Shown piece by piece: positions 53,774 to 63,066 of a stretch of 64,000 nt of DNA. The notes under the pieces are model-generated. The model saw only the letters and a list, made by a program, of their open reading frames with translations. It searched no databases and was not told the DNA's origin. Source of the stretch: Paraburkholderia phenazinium (GTDB taxonomy: Bacteria; Pseudomonadota; Gammaproteobacteria; Burkholderiales; Burkholderiaceae); NCBI RefSeq assembly GCF_900141745.1, contig NZ_FSRM01000002.1, positions 2,976,001 through 3,040,000 of the forward strand, in the 5' to 3' direction. A program made the translations under genes and the position numbers. Numbering within the stretch: the first letter of the stretch is position 1; every line of letters begins with the position of its first letter.

Positions 53774-55267
53774 ATGCTGAGACCGTCGGAGATGGGCATC
53801 AAGGTGGACAAGGACCAAAAGATGCCTCCTTACCTGCAGATTGCCCTCGCCATCATCGAAGAAATTCGCCGCGGCAGGCTTCAGCCGGGAGGCGCGTTGC
53901 CCGGTACGAGGGACCTCGCCGAGCAATTAGGTGTCAACCGCAAAACGGTGATCCTTGCCTATGACGAGCTCACCGCACAAGGTTGGCTGACCCCGGAGCG
54001 CGCACGGGGGACGTTCGTGTCGCCGCGTCTGCCGACTGCCCAGCCGGCGGCCTTCGCCTTTCGGCCTGTCGAAACGGCGCCGATGCCTCAGGAGCCCGAT
54101 TTCCGCCTTCCCGGACAAAAGACCCGTGTCGACATATTGCTGCCGGAGCCGGGAGTACTGATGTTCGACGATGGCGCGCCCGACACCCGCCTCGTGCCTG
54201 TCAATGAAATGGCACGTGCGTATCGCCGCAGCCTGCTTTCGCTAAGTCGCGACAACCTGCTAGGGTACGGTGATCCCCGCGGCGCGCGGGCGCTGCGGCG
54301 GTCGATCTCAGCGATGCTCAATGCGGACCGCGGTCTCAACACAACCGCTGACACCATCTGCCTGACCCGCGGGAGCCAGATGGCCATCTTCATCGCTGCG
54401 CGAGTGCTCACACAGGCTGGCGACACAGCTGTGCTGGAGTCGCTGAGCTATCCCCCTGCAAGAGAAGCGTTTCTCGCAAACGGCGTCGAGGTAGTGACGG
54501 CACGCGTCGACGAGAAGGGTATGCGCCTTGACGATCTTGAGAAGCTTTGCCGGAACAAGCGTGTGCGGTGTGTCTACCTGACGCCGCACCATCAGTTTCC
54601 GACCACGGTCCTGTTGCCGCCTGAACGGCGCTTGCGGCTACTCGCGCTCGCCGACCAGTTTGGCTTTGCAATAATCGAGGATGACTATGACCACGACTTT
54701 CATTTCTCGCACCGTCCGATGCTGCCGCTCGCTAGCGCCGATCAATGGGGCAAGGTCGCGTATATCGGCTCGCTCTCCAAACTGCTTACGCCAAGCTTGC
54801 GGAGCGGTTACATTGTCGGCGCCAAACGGTTCGTCGACCGGGTTGCGGAAGAGATTCTGCTAATTGACCGACAGGGCGATCCGGCAACAGAGCTAGCGGT
54901 GGCCGAAATGATGGAAGCTGGCGAGATCCGGCGTCATGCGCGTAAGGTGCTGCGCATCTATGATGACAGACGAATGTTGTTCGCCGATCTGCTAAAGCGC
55001 CACTTCGGCTCAGCCATCGACTTCGAGCTGCCCGATGGAGGGCTTGCTTTCTGGGTACGATTCGCGGAGAACGTAGACGTTGGCGAGCTTGTCTTAAGCG
55101 CCGCCCGTCATGGCGTGAAAATCCTGCCTGGGGCGACCTATTCGATGTCCGGCGAACCGACTTCGGGTCTTAGACTCGGCTTCGCAAGCCTGAACGAACG
55201 CGAACTCACGGAAGCGGTCTCAAGGCTTGCGTCGAGCTGGCAACGCCTCGGCCTAGGGGACGCATAG
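53774..55267 (+). CDS. MocR-family regulator (GntR HTH fused to aminotransferase domain)
   Basis: A 497-residue fusion. Residues 15-85 are a GntR winged helix (LQIALAIIEEIRRGRLQPGG, TRDLAEQLGVNRKTVILAYD). The rest is a class I aminotransferase fold with the PLP lysine K337 in IGSLSKLLTPSLRSGY and DDYDHDF at 303-309 for the pyridine contact. MocR proteins sense an amino acid or amine through PLP; relatives control vitamin B6, GABA and ectoine genes. Divergence from the permease-amidotransferase operon makes that operon the likely target. The ATG at 53774 follows a weak GGTGG. Confidence 0.92.
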   Translation: MLRPSEMGIKVDKDQKMPPYLQIALAIIEEIRRGRLQPGGALPGTRDLAEQLGVNRKTVILAYDELTAQGWLTPERARGTFVSPRLPTAQPAAFAFRPVETAPMPQEPDFRLPGQKTRVDILLPEPGVLMFDDGAPDTRLVPVNEMARAYRRSLLSLSRDNLLGYGDPRGARALRRSISAMLNADRGLNTTADTICLTRGSQMAIFIAARVLTQAGDTAVLESLSYPPAREAFLANGVEVVTARVDEKGMRLDDLEKLCRNKRVRCVYLTPHHQFPTTVLLPPERRLRLLALADQFGFAIIEDDYDHDFHFSHRPMLPLASADQWGKVAYIGSLSKLLTPSLRSGYIVGAKRFVDRVAEEILLIDRQGDPATELAVAEMMEAGEIRRHARKVLRIYDDRRMLFADLLKRHFGSAIDFELPDGGLAFWVRFAENVDVGELVLSAARHGVKILPGATYSMSGEPTSGLRLGFASLNERELTEAVSRLASSWQRLGLGDA

Positions 55268-55272
55268 GGAGG

Positions 55273-55298
55273 CTGCGCTGGTAGGTTGCCCAGCGCAG
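55273..55298 (+). terminator. Hairpin after the MocR gene
   Basis: CTGCGCTGG (55273-55281) pairs exactly with CCAGCGCAG (55290-55298), loop of eight bases, five bases after the stop. No T-run follows. Also between convergent genes, so it may serve both. Confidence 0.45.
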
Positions 55299-55338
55299 GT
55301 AGGACGTGATTCAACGCCTTTCGTCAACCAGCGAAACG

Positions 55339-56034
55339 TCAGCTTTCCGACTCAAAGAACTCGTCCCCAAGCAACATATCCTCGAAAAAGGCTCCGTAGG
55401 CTTTCTCCGGGTGACGGATATGAATCTCCAAAACCCATAGCAGCGGCGCAGGATGAAAAGGCACTTCGGCGAGGGGCCCCTCGTACACCACCGCATGTGG
55501 AAAGTCCGAGATACGATGGCCAGATAAATCGAGATTTAGTTTCCACCCGAGTTCGGTCGCGCGGCGCTCGGCGAATTCGTAGAGCGTCTGACCCGTAAAC
55601 TTGTCATCACGCCATTTCGCGCGCACTTCGTGGAAAAGCGCTTTTGCGTCACGCGCACAGCGAGTCATTTCGGCATCCGCACCCGTGATAAACGTATCAC
55701 CGCCGTCGCCTTCCCATTTTTCCCAAACGGGACCGATGTCTATCAGAAAGATGTCCTCCTCACCAAGCACAATACCGGGATCGGACGGTGCCCCAAAGGT
55801 CTTCGTGGTATTCGAGCCGAAGCGCACGTACACATCGTGCCATCCACGTCGCATGCCGGCGGCCTTGAGAACGTCTTTCGCCATCTCGACAGCATCCTCC
55901 TCGACCATTCCAGGGCGGCATTGCGCGGCGATGGCGTGGATAGCGGCGCGGGTCTTGTCACGAACCGAGAGCATGGTATCCGCAGCAAATGCGGTGCCGA
56001 CGCGCTCAAGATCGGTCAGGGCGAGTGTACTCAT
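55339..56034 (-). CDS. M24-family (Xaa-Pro aminopeptidase/creatinase fold) protein, short
   Basis: A 231-residue protein made only of the pita-bread catalytic fold. Metal ligands are visible: Asp in IFLIDIGPVWEKWEGDGGD (two Asp), His in LSGHRISDFPH, Glu in WVLEIHI and Glu in FFEDMLL. Typical prolidases and creatinases carry an extra N-terminal domain; here it is absent. Members cut Xaa-Pro bonds or C-N bonds in amidino or lactam compounds. The ATG at 56034 is chosen because residues before it do not fit the fold. Possible operon with the reductase 59 bases upstream. Confidence 0.82.
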   Translation of the reverse strand: MSTLALTDLERVGTAFAADTMLSVRDKTRAAIHAIAAQCRPGMVEEDAVEMAKDVLKAAGMRRGWHDVYVRFGSNTTKTFGAPSDPGIVLGEEDIFLIDIGPVWEKWEGDGGDTFITGADAEMTRCARDAKALFHEVRAKWRDDKFTGQTLYEFAERRATELGWKLNLDLSGHRISDFPHAVVYEGPLAEVPFHPAPLLWVLEIHIRHPEKAYGAFFEDMLLGDEFFESES

Positions 56035-56093
56035 GAGGAAATGCTCCGTACTTTTGTCTTGCGGTTGAAGTTGAAGCCGAACAACGTCTGACT

Positions 56094-57206
56094 TCAGGGA
56101 ATAGAGAGGGCAAGACCGCTCGTTGAGGCATCGACCCGTATCTGGCAAGCAAGACGCGAATGGCCCGTCGCTTCGGGTAGGCACTCGAGCAATTCTCGCT
56201 CGTCACGGCCAGGTGGCGGCAATCTCGCGCACGACGCCGCATCAATCTCGACCAAGCACGTCCCGCACGCCCCTCGGCCCCCGCATACGCTGGGGACCGC
56301 AACACCCAGACGGCGCAACGCGCCAAGCAGCGACTCGTTCAAAGGCACAGCATAAACAATGCCATTGACCTTGATCTGAACCACATCCATGTTGTCGCTT
56401 GCCGTGCCGCAAGCGGGGACCGTTGCCCCAAACGGGTCGGCGAAGAATGCCTCAGCACGTAGCCCACGTTTTGAGCTCAAGGCCTCATGCGCTGTCGCAA
56501 CCATCGCAGGCGCGCCGCACGCGTAGACGTCGACGTCGGCGAGCGAGGCAAAGTCGTGGAGGACGGCCTCATGAACGCGAGTGCCGCGCGGCGTATCCGC
56601 ATCGGCGCCAACACGCGAGAATACGGGGATGAACCGGAAGTTATCGTGGATGCGAGTCCACGAGTGGACCAGGTCGCACATATACAGGTCGTCTTCTGTC
56701 CGACCTCCCCAGTAAAGCGACATGGGCCGCGTCCATCCCTTGGAGAACGCTTCCTCCACGATCGCACGCACAGGTGCGAAACCCGTACCCGTGCAAAGAA
56801 AGAGCGCAGATTTGGAAACCGTATCGCTGTGTAGTCCGAAGTCGCCGAATGGACCTCTCCAGGACAGTACGTCACCGCATTCGATCCGCCTCAAGGTGTG
56901 GTCACTGAAGAGGCCATCAACAACGCGTCGGACGTGAAGTTCGATGCATCCTTCATGGAGACACGACGTCGCCAGTGAGAAACACCTGTATCGCCCATCA
57001 GAGGCCTTCACCTCAATATACTGACCAGACGTATAAGCAAACGTGCACCCTTCTTCCACGCGGATTCTGAGTATCGTGACGCCGGGTACGCAACGTTCGA
57101 TTTGCACGACTGTGCCTTGTATCAACGCGAACTCATCTGCGTTATGAGGCCGACGCGCGCGCGGAACTCGCAATTGCAGGTCTTCAGTAACAGCCGTGCG
57201 AATCAT
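56094..57206 (-). CDS. Flavoprotein-ferredoxin reductase with C-terminal 2Fe-2S domain
   Basis: A 370-residue electron-transfer protein. Residues 25-125 bind flavin (RCFSLATS), 125-260 NAD(P)H (FLCTGTGFAPVRAIVEEA; ACGAPAMV), and 275-370 are a plant-type 2Fe-2S domain with C308, C314, C317 and C354. Such reductases feed Rieske or diiron oxygenases, P450s or other acceptors. No oxygenase gene lies in the window, so the partner is unknown. It is upstream of the M24 gene on the same strand. The ATG at 57206 lacks a strong ribosome binding site. Confidence 0.88.
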   Translation of the reverse strand: MIRTAVTEDLQLRVPRARRPHNADEFALIQGTVVQIERCVPGVTILRIRVEEGCTFAYTSGQYIEVKASDGRYRCFSLATSCLHEGCIELHVRRVVDGLFSDHTLRRIECGDVLSWRGPFGDFGLHSDTVSKSALFLCTGTGFAPVRAIVEEAFSKGWTRPMSLYWGGRTEDDLYMCDLVHSWTRIHDNFRFIPVFSRVGADADTPRGTRVHEAVLHDFASLADVDVYACGAPAMVATAHEALSSKRGLRAEAFFADPFGATVPACGTASDNMDVVQIKVNGIVYAVPLNESLLGALRRLGVAVPSVCGGRGACGTCLVEIDAASCARLPPPGRDERELLECLPEATGHSRLACQIRVDASTSGLALSIP

Positions 57207-57496
57207 ATTCAGCCTATGACGAGTAAATCCATAACGCTAGCCTAGATAAAGCACGGACCTACCGGCACCTCCAGTTTTTCAAAACAGACTGGTCCACGGA
57301 AACCAACCATCTGTATGAGCGAGTCACTCGATGGTAAGAGAGCCGTTATCCCTAGATACGATGGTGCTTCGCTATTACCAACGATAGATTAGGGTCTACG
57401 GAATGCTCATAAGTTGCCGCATACATTGAGACAGACTGTACGCCCCAAGGTCAAGCAGGGGCGCCCCCCCAAAATTAACCCTCTCCAGGAGGCATC

Positions 57497-58897
57497 GTGT
57501 CGGATCTATGGCGTTTGTCCGCAACTGAACTTGCTCATCTCATTCGCACTCGCAAAGTCTCTGCGAGGGAAGCAGCTGAGGCCGCACTTCAAAGGCTTAA
57601 CGCGGTCAACCCGCAGATCAATGCGGTCGTCGCGCACCGGCCCGACTGGGTGCGCGAACAGGCCGACCAGGTCGACAGATTATTGGCCCGCGGCGAGGAC
57701 CCTGGTCCGTTGGCTGGTGTTCCGGTCACTGTGAAGATCAACACAGATCAGGCAGGGTTCGCTACGACCAACGGCACACGACTACAGGAGGATCTGGTGG
57801 CGCAGGCCAACAGTCCAGCGGTCGATAATCTCCAGCGAGCCGGGGCGGTGCTGCTCGGCCGCAGCAATGCACCGACCTTCGCCTTGCGCTGGTTTACCAG
57901 CAATCTCGTTCACGGCGCCACGCGCAATCCGCGCGATCCGTCGTTGACGCCAGGTGGCTCTTCGGGCGGTGCGGCAGCCGCCGTCGCCGCCGGCATTGGT
58001 CATCTGGCACTCGGCACCGACATCGGAGGCTCGATCCGCTATCCGGCCTATGCCTGCGGAATCCACGGAATACGCCCTACGTTCGGACGTGTCCCGGCCT
58101 TCAACGCATCCTCGCCGGAGCGCGCAATCGGTGCCCAATTGATGTCCGCGACCGGCCCGATCGCCCGCACGATCAACGATCTTCAAGCTGGGCTCCTCGC
58201 GATGTCGGCTCGCGATCTTCGCGATCCCTGGTGGGTGCCGGTGCCCATCGCAGGTACTGCCATGCCGCGCCATGCAGCTATCTGTCTTCGCCCAGGCGGA
58301 CTACAGATTAGCAAGGAGGTCGAAGCAGCACTGCTGGACGCAGGACGCAGGCTTGCAGACGCCGGTTGGACGGTGGAAGAAATCGAGGATACGCCGTCAA
58401 TCCGCGAGGCGGCTCAGGTGCAGGAACGGCTGTGGCTTGGCGACGGGTTCGCAGGATTGGTCGACGCCGTTGCGCGCGACGGCGATCCCGGCGCGCATGC
58501 GGTGGTCGAAGCCTCGCGCGCCAAGGTCGCAACGCTGCCCGCCGATGTGATAAGTCGTGAGCTGGTACGACGCACCACCTTGACACGCCAATGGCGTCAA
58601 TTCCTGACCACATATCCAGTGCTATTGCTGCCTGTATCGGCGGAGCTGCCGTTCCCAGACAACCTCGACATGCGCGGCAACGAAGCTTTCGAGCGCGTGT
58701 GGGAAGCGCAACTAACGATGAGAGCTCTGCCTGCTATGGGGTTACCGGGCCTCGTTGTCTCCACAGGCCTCGTTGGTTCGGTACCTGTAGGCGTACAGAT
58801 CGTCGCCGGTCACTATCGGGAAGATCTGTGTCTACTTGCAGGCAAAGCGATCGAAGCTCGCGGCACGCCGCCGTCTCCAATCGATCCTGTCGTATAG
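57497..58897 (+). CDS. Amidase-signature family hydrolase
   Basis: A 466-residue cytoplasmic enzyme with the Ser-cisSer-Lys triad: K80 in PVTVKINTD, GGSSGG at 153-158 and S179 in GTDIGGSI. The family hydrolyses amides; the substrate pocket cannot be read here. The start is GTG at 57497, five bases after AGGAGG. It is divergent from the reductase. Together with the permease, amidotransferase and M24 protein it hints at use of amide nitrogen sources. Confidence 0.9.
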   Translation: MSDLWRLSATELAHLIRTRKVSAREAAEAALQRLNAVNPQINAVVAHRPDWVREQADQVDRLLARGEDPGPLAGVPVTVKINTDQAGFATTNGTRLQEDLVAQANSPAVDNLQRAGAVLLGRSNAPTFALRWFTSNLVHGATRNPRDPSLTPGGSSGGAAAAVAAGIGHLALGTDIGGSIRYPAYACGIHGIRPTFGRVPAFNASSPERAIGAQLMSATGPIARTINDLQAGLLAMSARDLRDPWWVPVPIAGTAMPRHAAICLRPGGLQISKEVEAALLDAGRRLADAGWTVEEIEDTPSIREAAQVQERLWLGDGFAGLVDAVARDGDPGAHAVVEASRAKVATLPADVISRELVRRTTLTRQWRQFLTTYPVLLLPVSAELPFPDNLDMRGNEAFERVWEAQLTMRALPAMGLPGLVVSTGLVGSVPVGVQIVAGHYREDLCLLAGKAIEARGTPPSPIDPVV

Positions 58898-59168
58898 GCA
58901 AGCTGAAAAGGCATCGTGCCCGTCCCGAGCCGGCCCGCCGCCTCGGTCGAGATTCGTATCGCAATGTATCCATAGATGAACGGGACACATACGCATGCAC
59001 TTGACCAGCCTTCCCGACACAACCTAGATAACTCGGCGGCCTTTAATGCATCTACGCCGGACGCATGGAAAGGAGGCCGACTCTGCAAACGCCGTCGGAC
59101 TGCGTTTCCGGGCCTCTCGCATCTGGCAACGCCCCTGTTAGCCAAGACAAACTCCGGAGGTAGTCGCC

Positions 59169-59453
59169 ATGAAGTTACTCATTCAAGCCGTCGTTCTAGC
59201 TATCGCTATCGCCACGCCGATCGCTTGCTTCGCACAGGCAGAGGAGCCTTTGACCCGCGCGCAGATCCTTGTCGAGCTAATCCAGCTTGAACAGGCTGGT
59301 TACCGCCCCGCCGAAGGGGTGGATCCGAATTATCCCGCCGACATCCAGGCGGCCGAGACGCGTGTGGCGGCAAAAAATGGCAAGACCAACAGCGTTGGCG
59401 GTGCTGTCGGCAGCATCTCGGCATCGGGAGCCCATGCAGATCCTGGTCACTGA
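59169..59453 (+). CDS. DUF4148 exported small protein
   Basis: A 94-residue protein with a signal peptide ending near CFAQ (residue 23) and the DUF4148 core LTRAQILVELIQLEQAGYRP then PADIQAAETRVAA. DUF4148 proteins are abundant in Burkholderia and Paraburkholderia and have no known function. The ATG follows GGAGG. The presence of this family supports the taxonomic inference. Confidence 0.87.
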   Translation: MKLLIQAVVLAIAIATPIACFAQAEEPLTRAQILVELIQLEQAGYRPAEGVDPNYPADIQAAETRVAAKNGKTNSVGGAVGSISASGAHADPGH

Positions 59454-59613
59454 AACGACTACGACCATCCCCCGCCGTGCCTAACGGCACTCACATGACC
59501 GCCCCAAGATTCGAATGACGACATCGACGATGCAATCGCGCCGAACAATGGCTTGGTCCGCCTCGTCACGCACACGATTCGACAGCCATACGGGCGGACC
59601 GCATTTCTCATCC

Positions 59614-60390
59614 ATGCCTGGAAAAGCCATGCTCCTCATCGTTCTCGCCTACCTTGGTGGCGCCCTGACTATTCTCAGTCCGTGCATCCTGCCAGTGCTA
59701 CCGTTCGTCTTTGCGCGCGCCGATCAACCATTCGTGCGCAGTGGTCTGCCGCTGCTTGCCGGTATGGCGCTCACTTTCGCCCTCGTAGCAACGCTTGCGG
59801 CCGTCGGCGGCGGATGGGTGACTCAGGCCAACGAGTATGGGCGATGGCTCGCTACGACTCTGCTCGCCGTCTTCGGACTGATTCTGCTGTTTCCTCGCTT
59901 CGCCGATCATCTGATGCGCCCTCTGGTAAGCGCCGGCAATCGCCTGTCGAACTTCGCCCAAAGGGACGGACAAGGCGCTCGCGTAGGGTCGGCGTTGCTG
60001 TTGGGTATCGCCACGGGTCTGTTGTGGGCCCCATGTGCCGGGCCTATTCTCGGCCTGGTACTGACAGGTGCGGCGCTGCGCGGCGCCAGTGTCGGCACGA
60101 CGCTTCTACTCGTCGCGTATGCGGCCGGCGCGGCCACCTCACTTGGAGCGGCGTTGCTGATCGGTGGCCGCGTGTTTGCTGCAATGAAGCGTTCGCTCGG
60201 CGCGGGAGAATGGATTCGCCGTGGGATCGGCGCGGCGATCTTGTGCGGCGTGGCAGCGATCGCGTTCGGTCTCGACACCGGCATCCTCGCACGAGTGTCG
60301 ACCGTCTCTAGAAGTGGAATCGAACAGAAACTGATCGACCGGTTGTCACCAGGCGTGACGCCGCTGGATCCGCGTTTCGTCAAACGATAG
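59614..60390 (+). CDS. CcdA/DsbD-like thiol-electron membrane transporter
   Basis: A membrane protein of about 258 residues with six helices. The two redox cysteines of the family are in LTILSPCILPVLPFVFARAD and LLWAPCAGPILGLVL, which carry electrons across the membrane for cytochrome c maturation or disulfide control. Related DipZ proteins continue into a periplasmic thioredoxin-like domain; here the frame ends soon after the last helix (ending PLDPRFVKR). The start is uncertain: ATG at 59515, 59614 and 59629 are in frame and only the last two fit the family. Ends four bases before the convergent CydX-like gene. Confidence 0.8.
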   Translation: MPGKAMLLIVLAYLGGALTILSPCILPVLPFVFARADQPFVRSGLPLLAGMALTFALVATLAAVGGGWVTQANEYGRWLATTLLAVFGLILLFPRFADHLMRPLVSAGNRLSNFAQRDGQGARVGSALLLGIATGLLWAPCAGPILGLVLTGAALRGASVGTTLLLVAYAAGAATSLGAALLIGGRVFAAMKRSLGAGEWIRRGIGAAILCGVAAIAFGLDTGILARVSTVSRSGIEQKLIDRLSPGVTPLDPRFVKR

Positions 60391-60393
60391 CCC

Positions 60394-60534
60394 TTAGCGC
60401 ATCGCCAGATGAATCAGGATCTCGAACGGCAGCGCGAGCAAAAGCGCGCCACTGACTCCGAGACTCCACAGCCCCACGAGCCACAGCATGCGTCGAACTT
60501 TAATGTCGCACGTCTGCGCGATTCCAGTGTGCAT
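60394..60534 (-). CDS. CydX-like small membrane protein (DUF2474 type)
   Basis: A 46-residue frame, shorter than usual gene-finding limits. It starts MHTGIAQTCDIKVRRMLWLV at 60534, after AGGAG at seven bases, and has one membrane helix with the pattern RRMLWLVGLWSLGVSGALLL. It lies ten bases after the cydB stop on the same strand. Small single-helix subunits such as CydX stabilise cytochrome bd-type oxidases, and position and sequence pattern both fit. It is likely part of the same operon as poxB-cydA-cydB. Confidence 0.7.
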   Translation of the reverse strand: MHTGIAQTCDIKVRRMLWLVGLWSLGVSGALLLALPFEILIHLAMR

Positions 60535-60544
60535 CGCACCGCTC

Positions 60545-61543
60545 CTAGTCATATTTGGTGCCGGGTACCAACTTCCCTCTGAACACCCAGTACCCTGCCG
60601 TTGTGTACACGAGGATTACCGGCAGAACCACGAGAGCGCCAGCGAGAGCGAAAGTCTGGCTAGCCCTTGGCGCAGCTGCGTCAACGAGGGTCAGCGAATA
60701 GGGAATCGCATAAGGCCAAACGCTGACGAGCAAGCCTATGTAGCCCAGTAGTACCAGCGCGAGTGCCAGGATGAACGGCATCACGTGCAGCCGCTTTCTG
60801 GCCGCCGAGAACATAAACCATGCACCGACCGCAACAAGCAACGGCACTGGCAAAAGGCGTGACAGCATGCCCGCTTCAAACCAGCGTTCTGCAATCCGTG
60901 GATCGGAGAGCGGCGTCCATACGGACACAGCGATCATGAAGAGCAGCAGTAAAGCCGTCAGCGGCGTGATGAGAAGATGGAGCCGGCGTTGCAACTCACC
61001 TTCGGTCTTGATGACGAGCCAGCATGCGCCCAATAAGGCGTAGGTCGCCATCAGCCCCAAGCCCGAGAGTAGACTAAAAGGCTCAAGCCAGAAGAACGCA
61101 TCGCCGGCGAAAGCGTTGTTGGCAATCGGAATGCCTTTCAAGTAAGCACCGAGAATCACTCCCTGAAAGAACGATGCGCCTGCGGAGCCACCAATAAAAG
61201 CAAGGTTCCATAGGTTCTTTGTGCGATCCGCCTTGCCGCGGAGTTCGAAGGAAACGCCGCGAAAAATAAGGCAAACCAGCATTGTGATGATCGGGAGATA
61301 GAGCGCGGACAGCGCGACCGAATACACCAGCGGGAAAGCTGCAAACAACGCCGCGCCTCCCAGCACCAGCCAGGTCTCGTTGCCGTCCCAAACGGGTGCG
61401 ATCGCATGCATCATCAGGTCGCGCTCGCTCTCGTCAGGAAAGAACGGGAAAATCAGCCCCACCCCCAGATCGAATCCATCGAGCATCACGTACATGAAAA
61501 GACCCAGCGCAATGACCGCAGCCCACGCAAATGTCACGTTCAT
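60545..61543 (-). CDS. cydB: Cytochrome bd-type quinol oxidase subunit II
   Basis: A 332-residue membrane protein with eight or nine helices. Its opening FMYVMLDGFDLGVGLIFPFF and PVWDGNETWLVLGGAALFAA are the CydB signature. It is closer to the cyanide-insensitive (CioB) group than to E. coli CydB by its length and by the short Q-loop of its partner. It pairs with CydA to oxidise ubiquinol and reduce oxygen without pumping. The start overlaps the cydA stop (ATGA). Confidence 0.95.
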   Translation of the reverse strand: MNVTFAWAAVIALGLFMYVMLDGFDLGVGLIFPFFPDESERDLMMHAIAPVWDGNETWLVLGGAALFAAFPLVYSVALSALYLPIITMLVCLIFRGVSFELRGKADRTKNLWNLAFIGGSAGASFFQGVILGAYLKGIPIANNAFAGDAFFWLEPFSLLSGLGLMATYALLGACWLVIKTEGELQRRLHLLITPLTALLLLFMIAVSVWTPLSDPRIAERWFEAGMLSRLLPVPLLVAVGAWFMFSAARKRLHVMPFILALALVLLGYIGLLVSVWPYAIPYSLTLVDAAAPRASQTFALAGALVVLPVILVYTTAGYWVFRGKLVPGTKYD

Positions 61544-62976
61544 TTCCCACTCCTTTCGAGGCTATGTTGAGCAGCACTGCGCAGCTCAGCTACGGCTAGC
61601 GGCCTGCGCCCAGTGCGGCCTATCTCCAGGGTCGGGCGTCCAATAGGCTTTCCCACTTCATCAGGCACAACCGGCCCTTCCCGCAGGAAACGCACGACGT
61701 AGTAGATGCCGGTTCCGAACACAACACAGTAGGCAATGACGAGAACCATGAGAGAGATCCCAACACTCTGCGACGTGACCGGCGAAACCGCTTGCGCGGT
61801 TCGTAGCACCCCATAGACAACCCAGGGCTGTCGCCCCACCTCAGTGGTGATCCATCCTGCCAGTAGCGAGATAAACCCCGTGGGGCCCATAAAAAGAACG
61901 AAGCGCTGATACGTCCTGCTTTCGAAAATTCGCCCCCGTCGCCGCAGCATTACCCCGATGAGCGCCATCAGAATCATCAACATGCCAAGGCCTGCCATAA
62001 CGCGGAAGGTCCAGAAGATGATCGACGAGTCAGGACGGTCTCCCGGGGGAAATTCCTTGAGACCGCGAATTTCACCGGTCCAGCTATGCGTCAGGATCAG
62101 GCTACCTAGATGCGGAACCTGCACGGCGTGACGGGTCACCTCCGAGTTCATGTCGGGAAAGCCAATCAGGTTCAGCGCGGTTCCGCCTTTTTCGGTTTCC
62201 CAAAGCCCCTCAATGGCTGCGATCTTGGCCGGCTGATATTTGCGCGTATTCAGGCCGTGCTGGTCACCAACAATCGCCTGAACCGGCGTAAGGACCAGCA
62301 ATAGCCAGAGCGCCATCGAAAACATCGTCTTGACCGCTGGATCCCTCCGGCCCTTCAGTAAATGCCACGCACCTGTAGCCGCAACGACGAGGGCCGCGAC
62401 AATGAACGCTGCGAGAGTCATGTGTGCAAGCCTGAACGGAAAGGAAGGGTTAAAGATAATCTTGAACCAGTCGAGCGGAACGACATGGCCGTTCTCGATC
62501 TTGATACCTTGGGGCGTCTGCATCCAGCTATTTGACGCAAGGATCCAGAACGTCGAGATTAAAGTGCCGATCGCGACCATCAGCGTGGCGCCGAAATGTG
62601 CACGCGGCCCTACTTTTTCCCAACCAAACAGCATGATTCCGAGAAAGCCCGCTTCAAGGAAAAATGCGGTCATGACTTCGTACGTCAGAAGAGGGCCCGT
62701 GACGGGACCTGCGAACTTTGCGAACCCCGACCAGTTCGTTCCAAACTCGTACGCCATCACCACACCGGACACGACGCCCATGCCGAATCCGATCGCGAAA
62801 ATCTTAGACCAGTAAACGCAGAGCTCTTTGTAGTGACGTTTACCCGTCCGCAGCCACACTGCTTCAAGTACGGCTAAAAAGCTCGCCAGGCCGATGCTCA
62901 AGGCCGGAAAAATTATGTGGAACGATATAGTGAAAGCAAACTGTATTCGCGAAAGATCGAGTGCGTTCGGATTCAT
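61540..62976 (-). CDS. cydA: Cytochrome bd-type quinol oxidase subunit I (short Q-loop, CIO type)
   Basis: A 478-residue membrane protein. H20 (QFAFTISFHIIFPALSIGL) matches the heme b595 ligand, PFRLAHMTLAAFIVAA carries the b558 His, and GRQPWVVYGVLRTAQAVSP is a conserved quinol-site segment. E. coli CydA has 522 residues with a long Q-loop; the shorter length fits cyanide-insensitive oxidases. The ATG at 62976 follows AAGGGG. It follows poxB by about 90 bases, so pyruvate oxidation to quinol and its reoxidation are genetically linked. Confidence 0.95.
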   Translation of the reverse strand: MNPNALDLSRIQFAFTISFHIIFPALSIGLASFLAVLEAVWLRTGKRHYKELCVYWSKIFAIGFGMGVVSGVVMAYEFGTNWSGFAKFAGPVTGPLLTYEVMTAFFLEAGFLGIMLFGWEKVGPRAHFGATLMVAIGTLISTFWILASNSWMQTPQGIKIENGHVVPLDWFKIIFNPSFPFRLAHMTLAAFIVAALVVAATGAWHLLKGRRDPAVKTMFSMALWLLLVLTPVQAIVGDQHGLNTRKYQPAKIAAIEGLWETEKGGTALNLIGFPDMNSEVTRHAVQVPHLGSLILTHSWTGEIRGLKEFPPGDRPDSSIIFWTFRVMAGLGMLMILMALIGVMLRRRGRIFESRTYQRFVLFMGPTGFISLLAGWITTEVGRQPWVVYGVLRTAQAVSPVTSQSVGISLMVLVIAYCVVFGTGIYYVVRFLREGPVVPDEVGKPIGRPTLEIGRTGRRPLAVAELRSAAQHSLERSGK

Positions 62977-63066
62977 GTCGGTCCCCTTGGTGAAGCTCGC
63001 CAACTCTGGTGGCCTGCGGTGCGATTTCTTGCGCTGCAGGCCATCCCATCACGCTTTCAATACACC

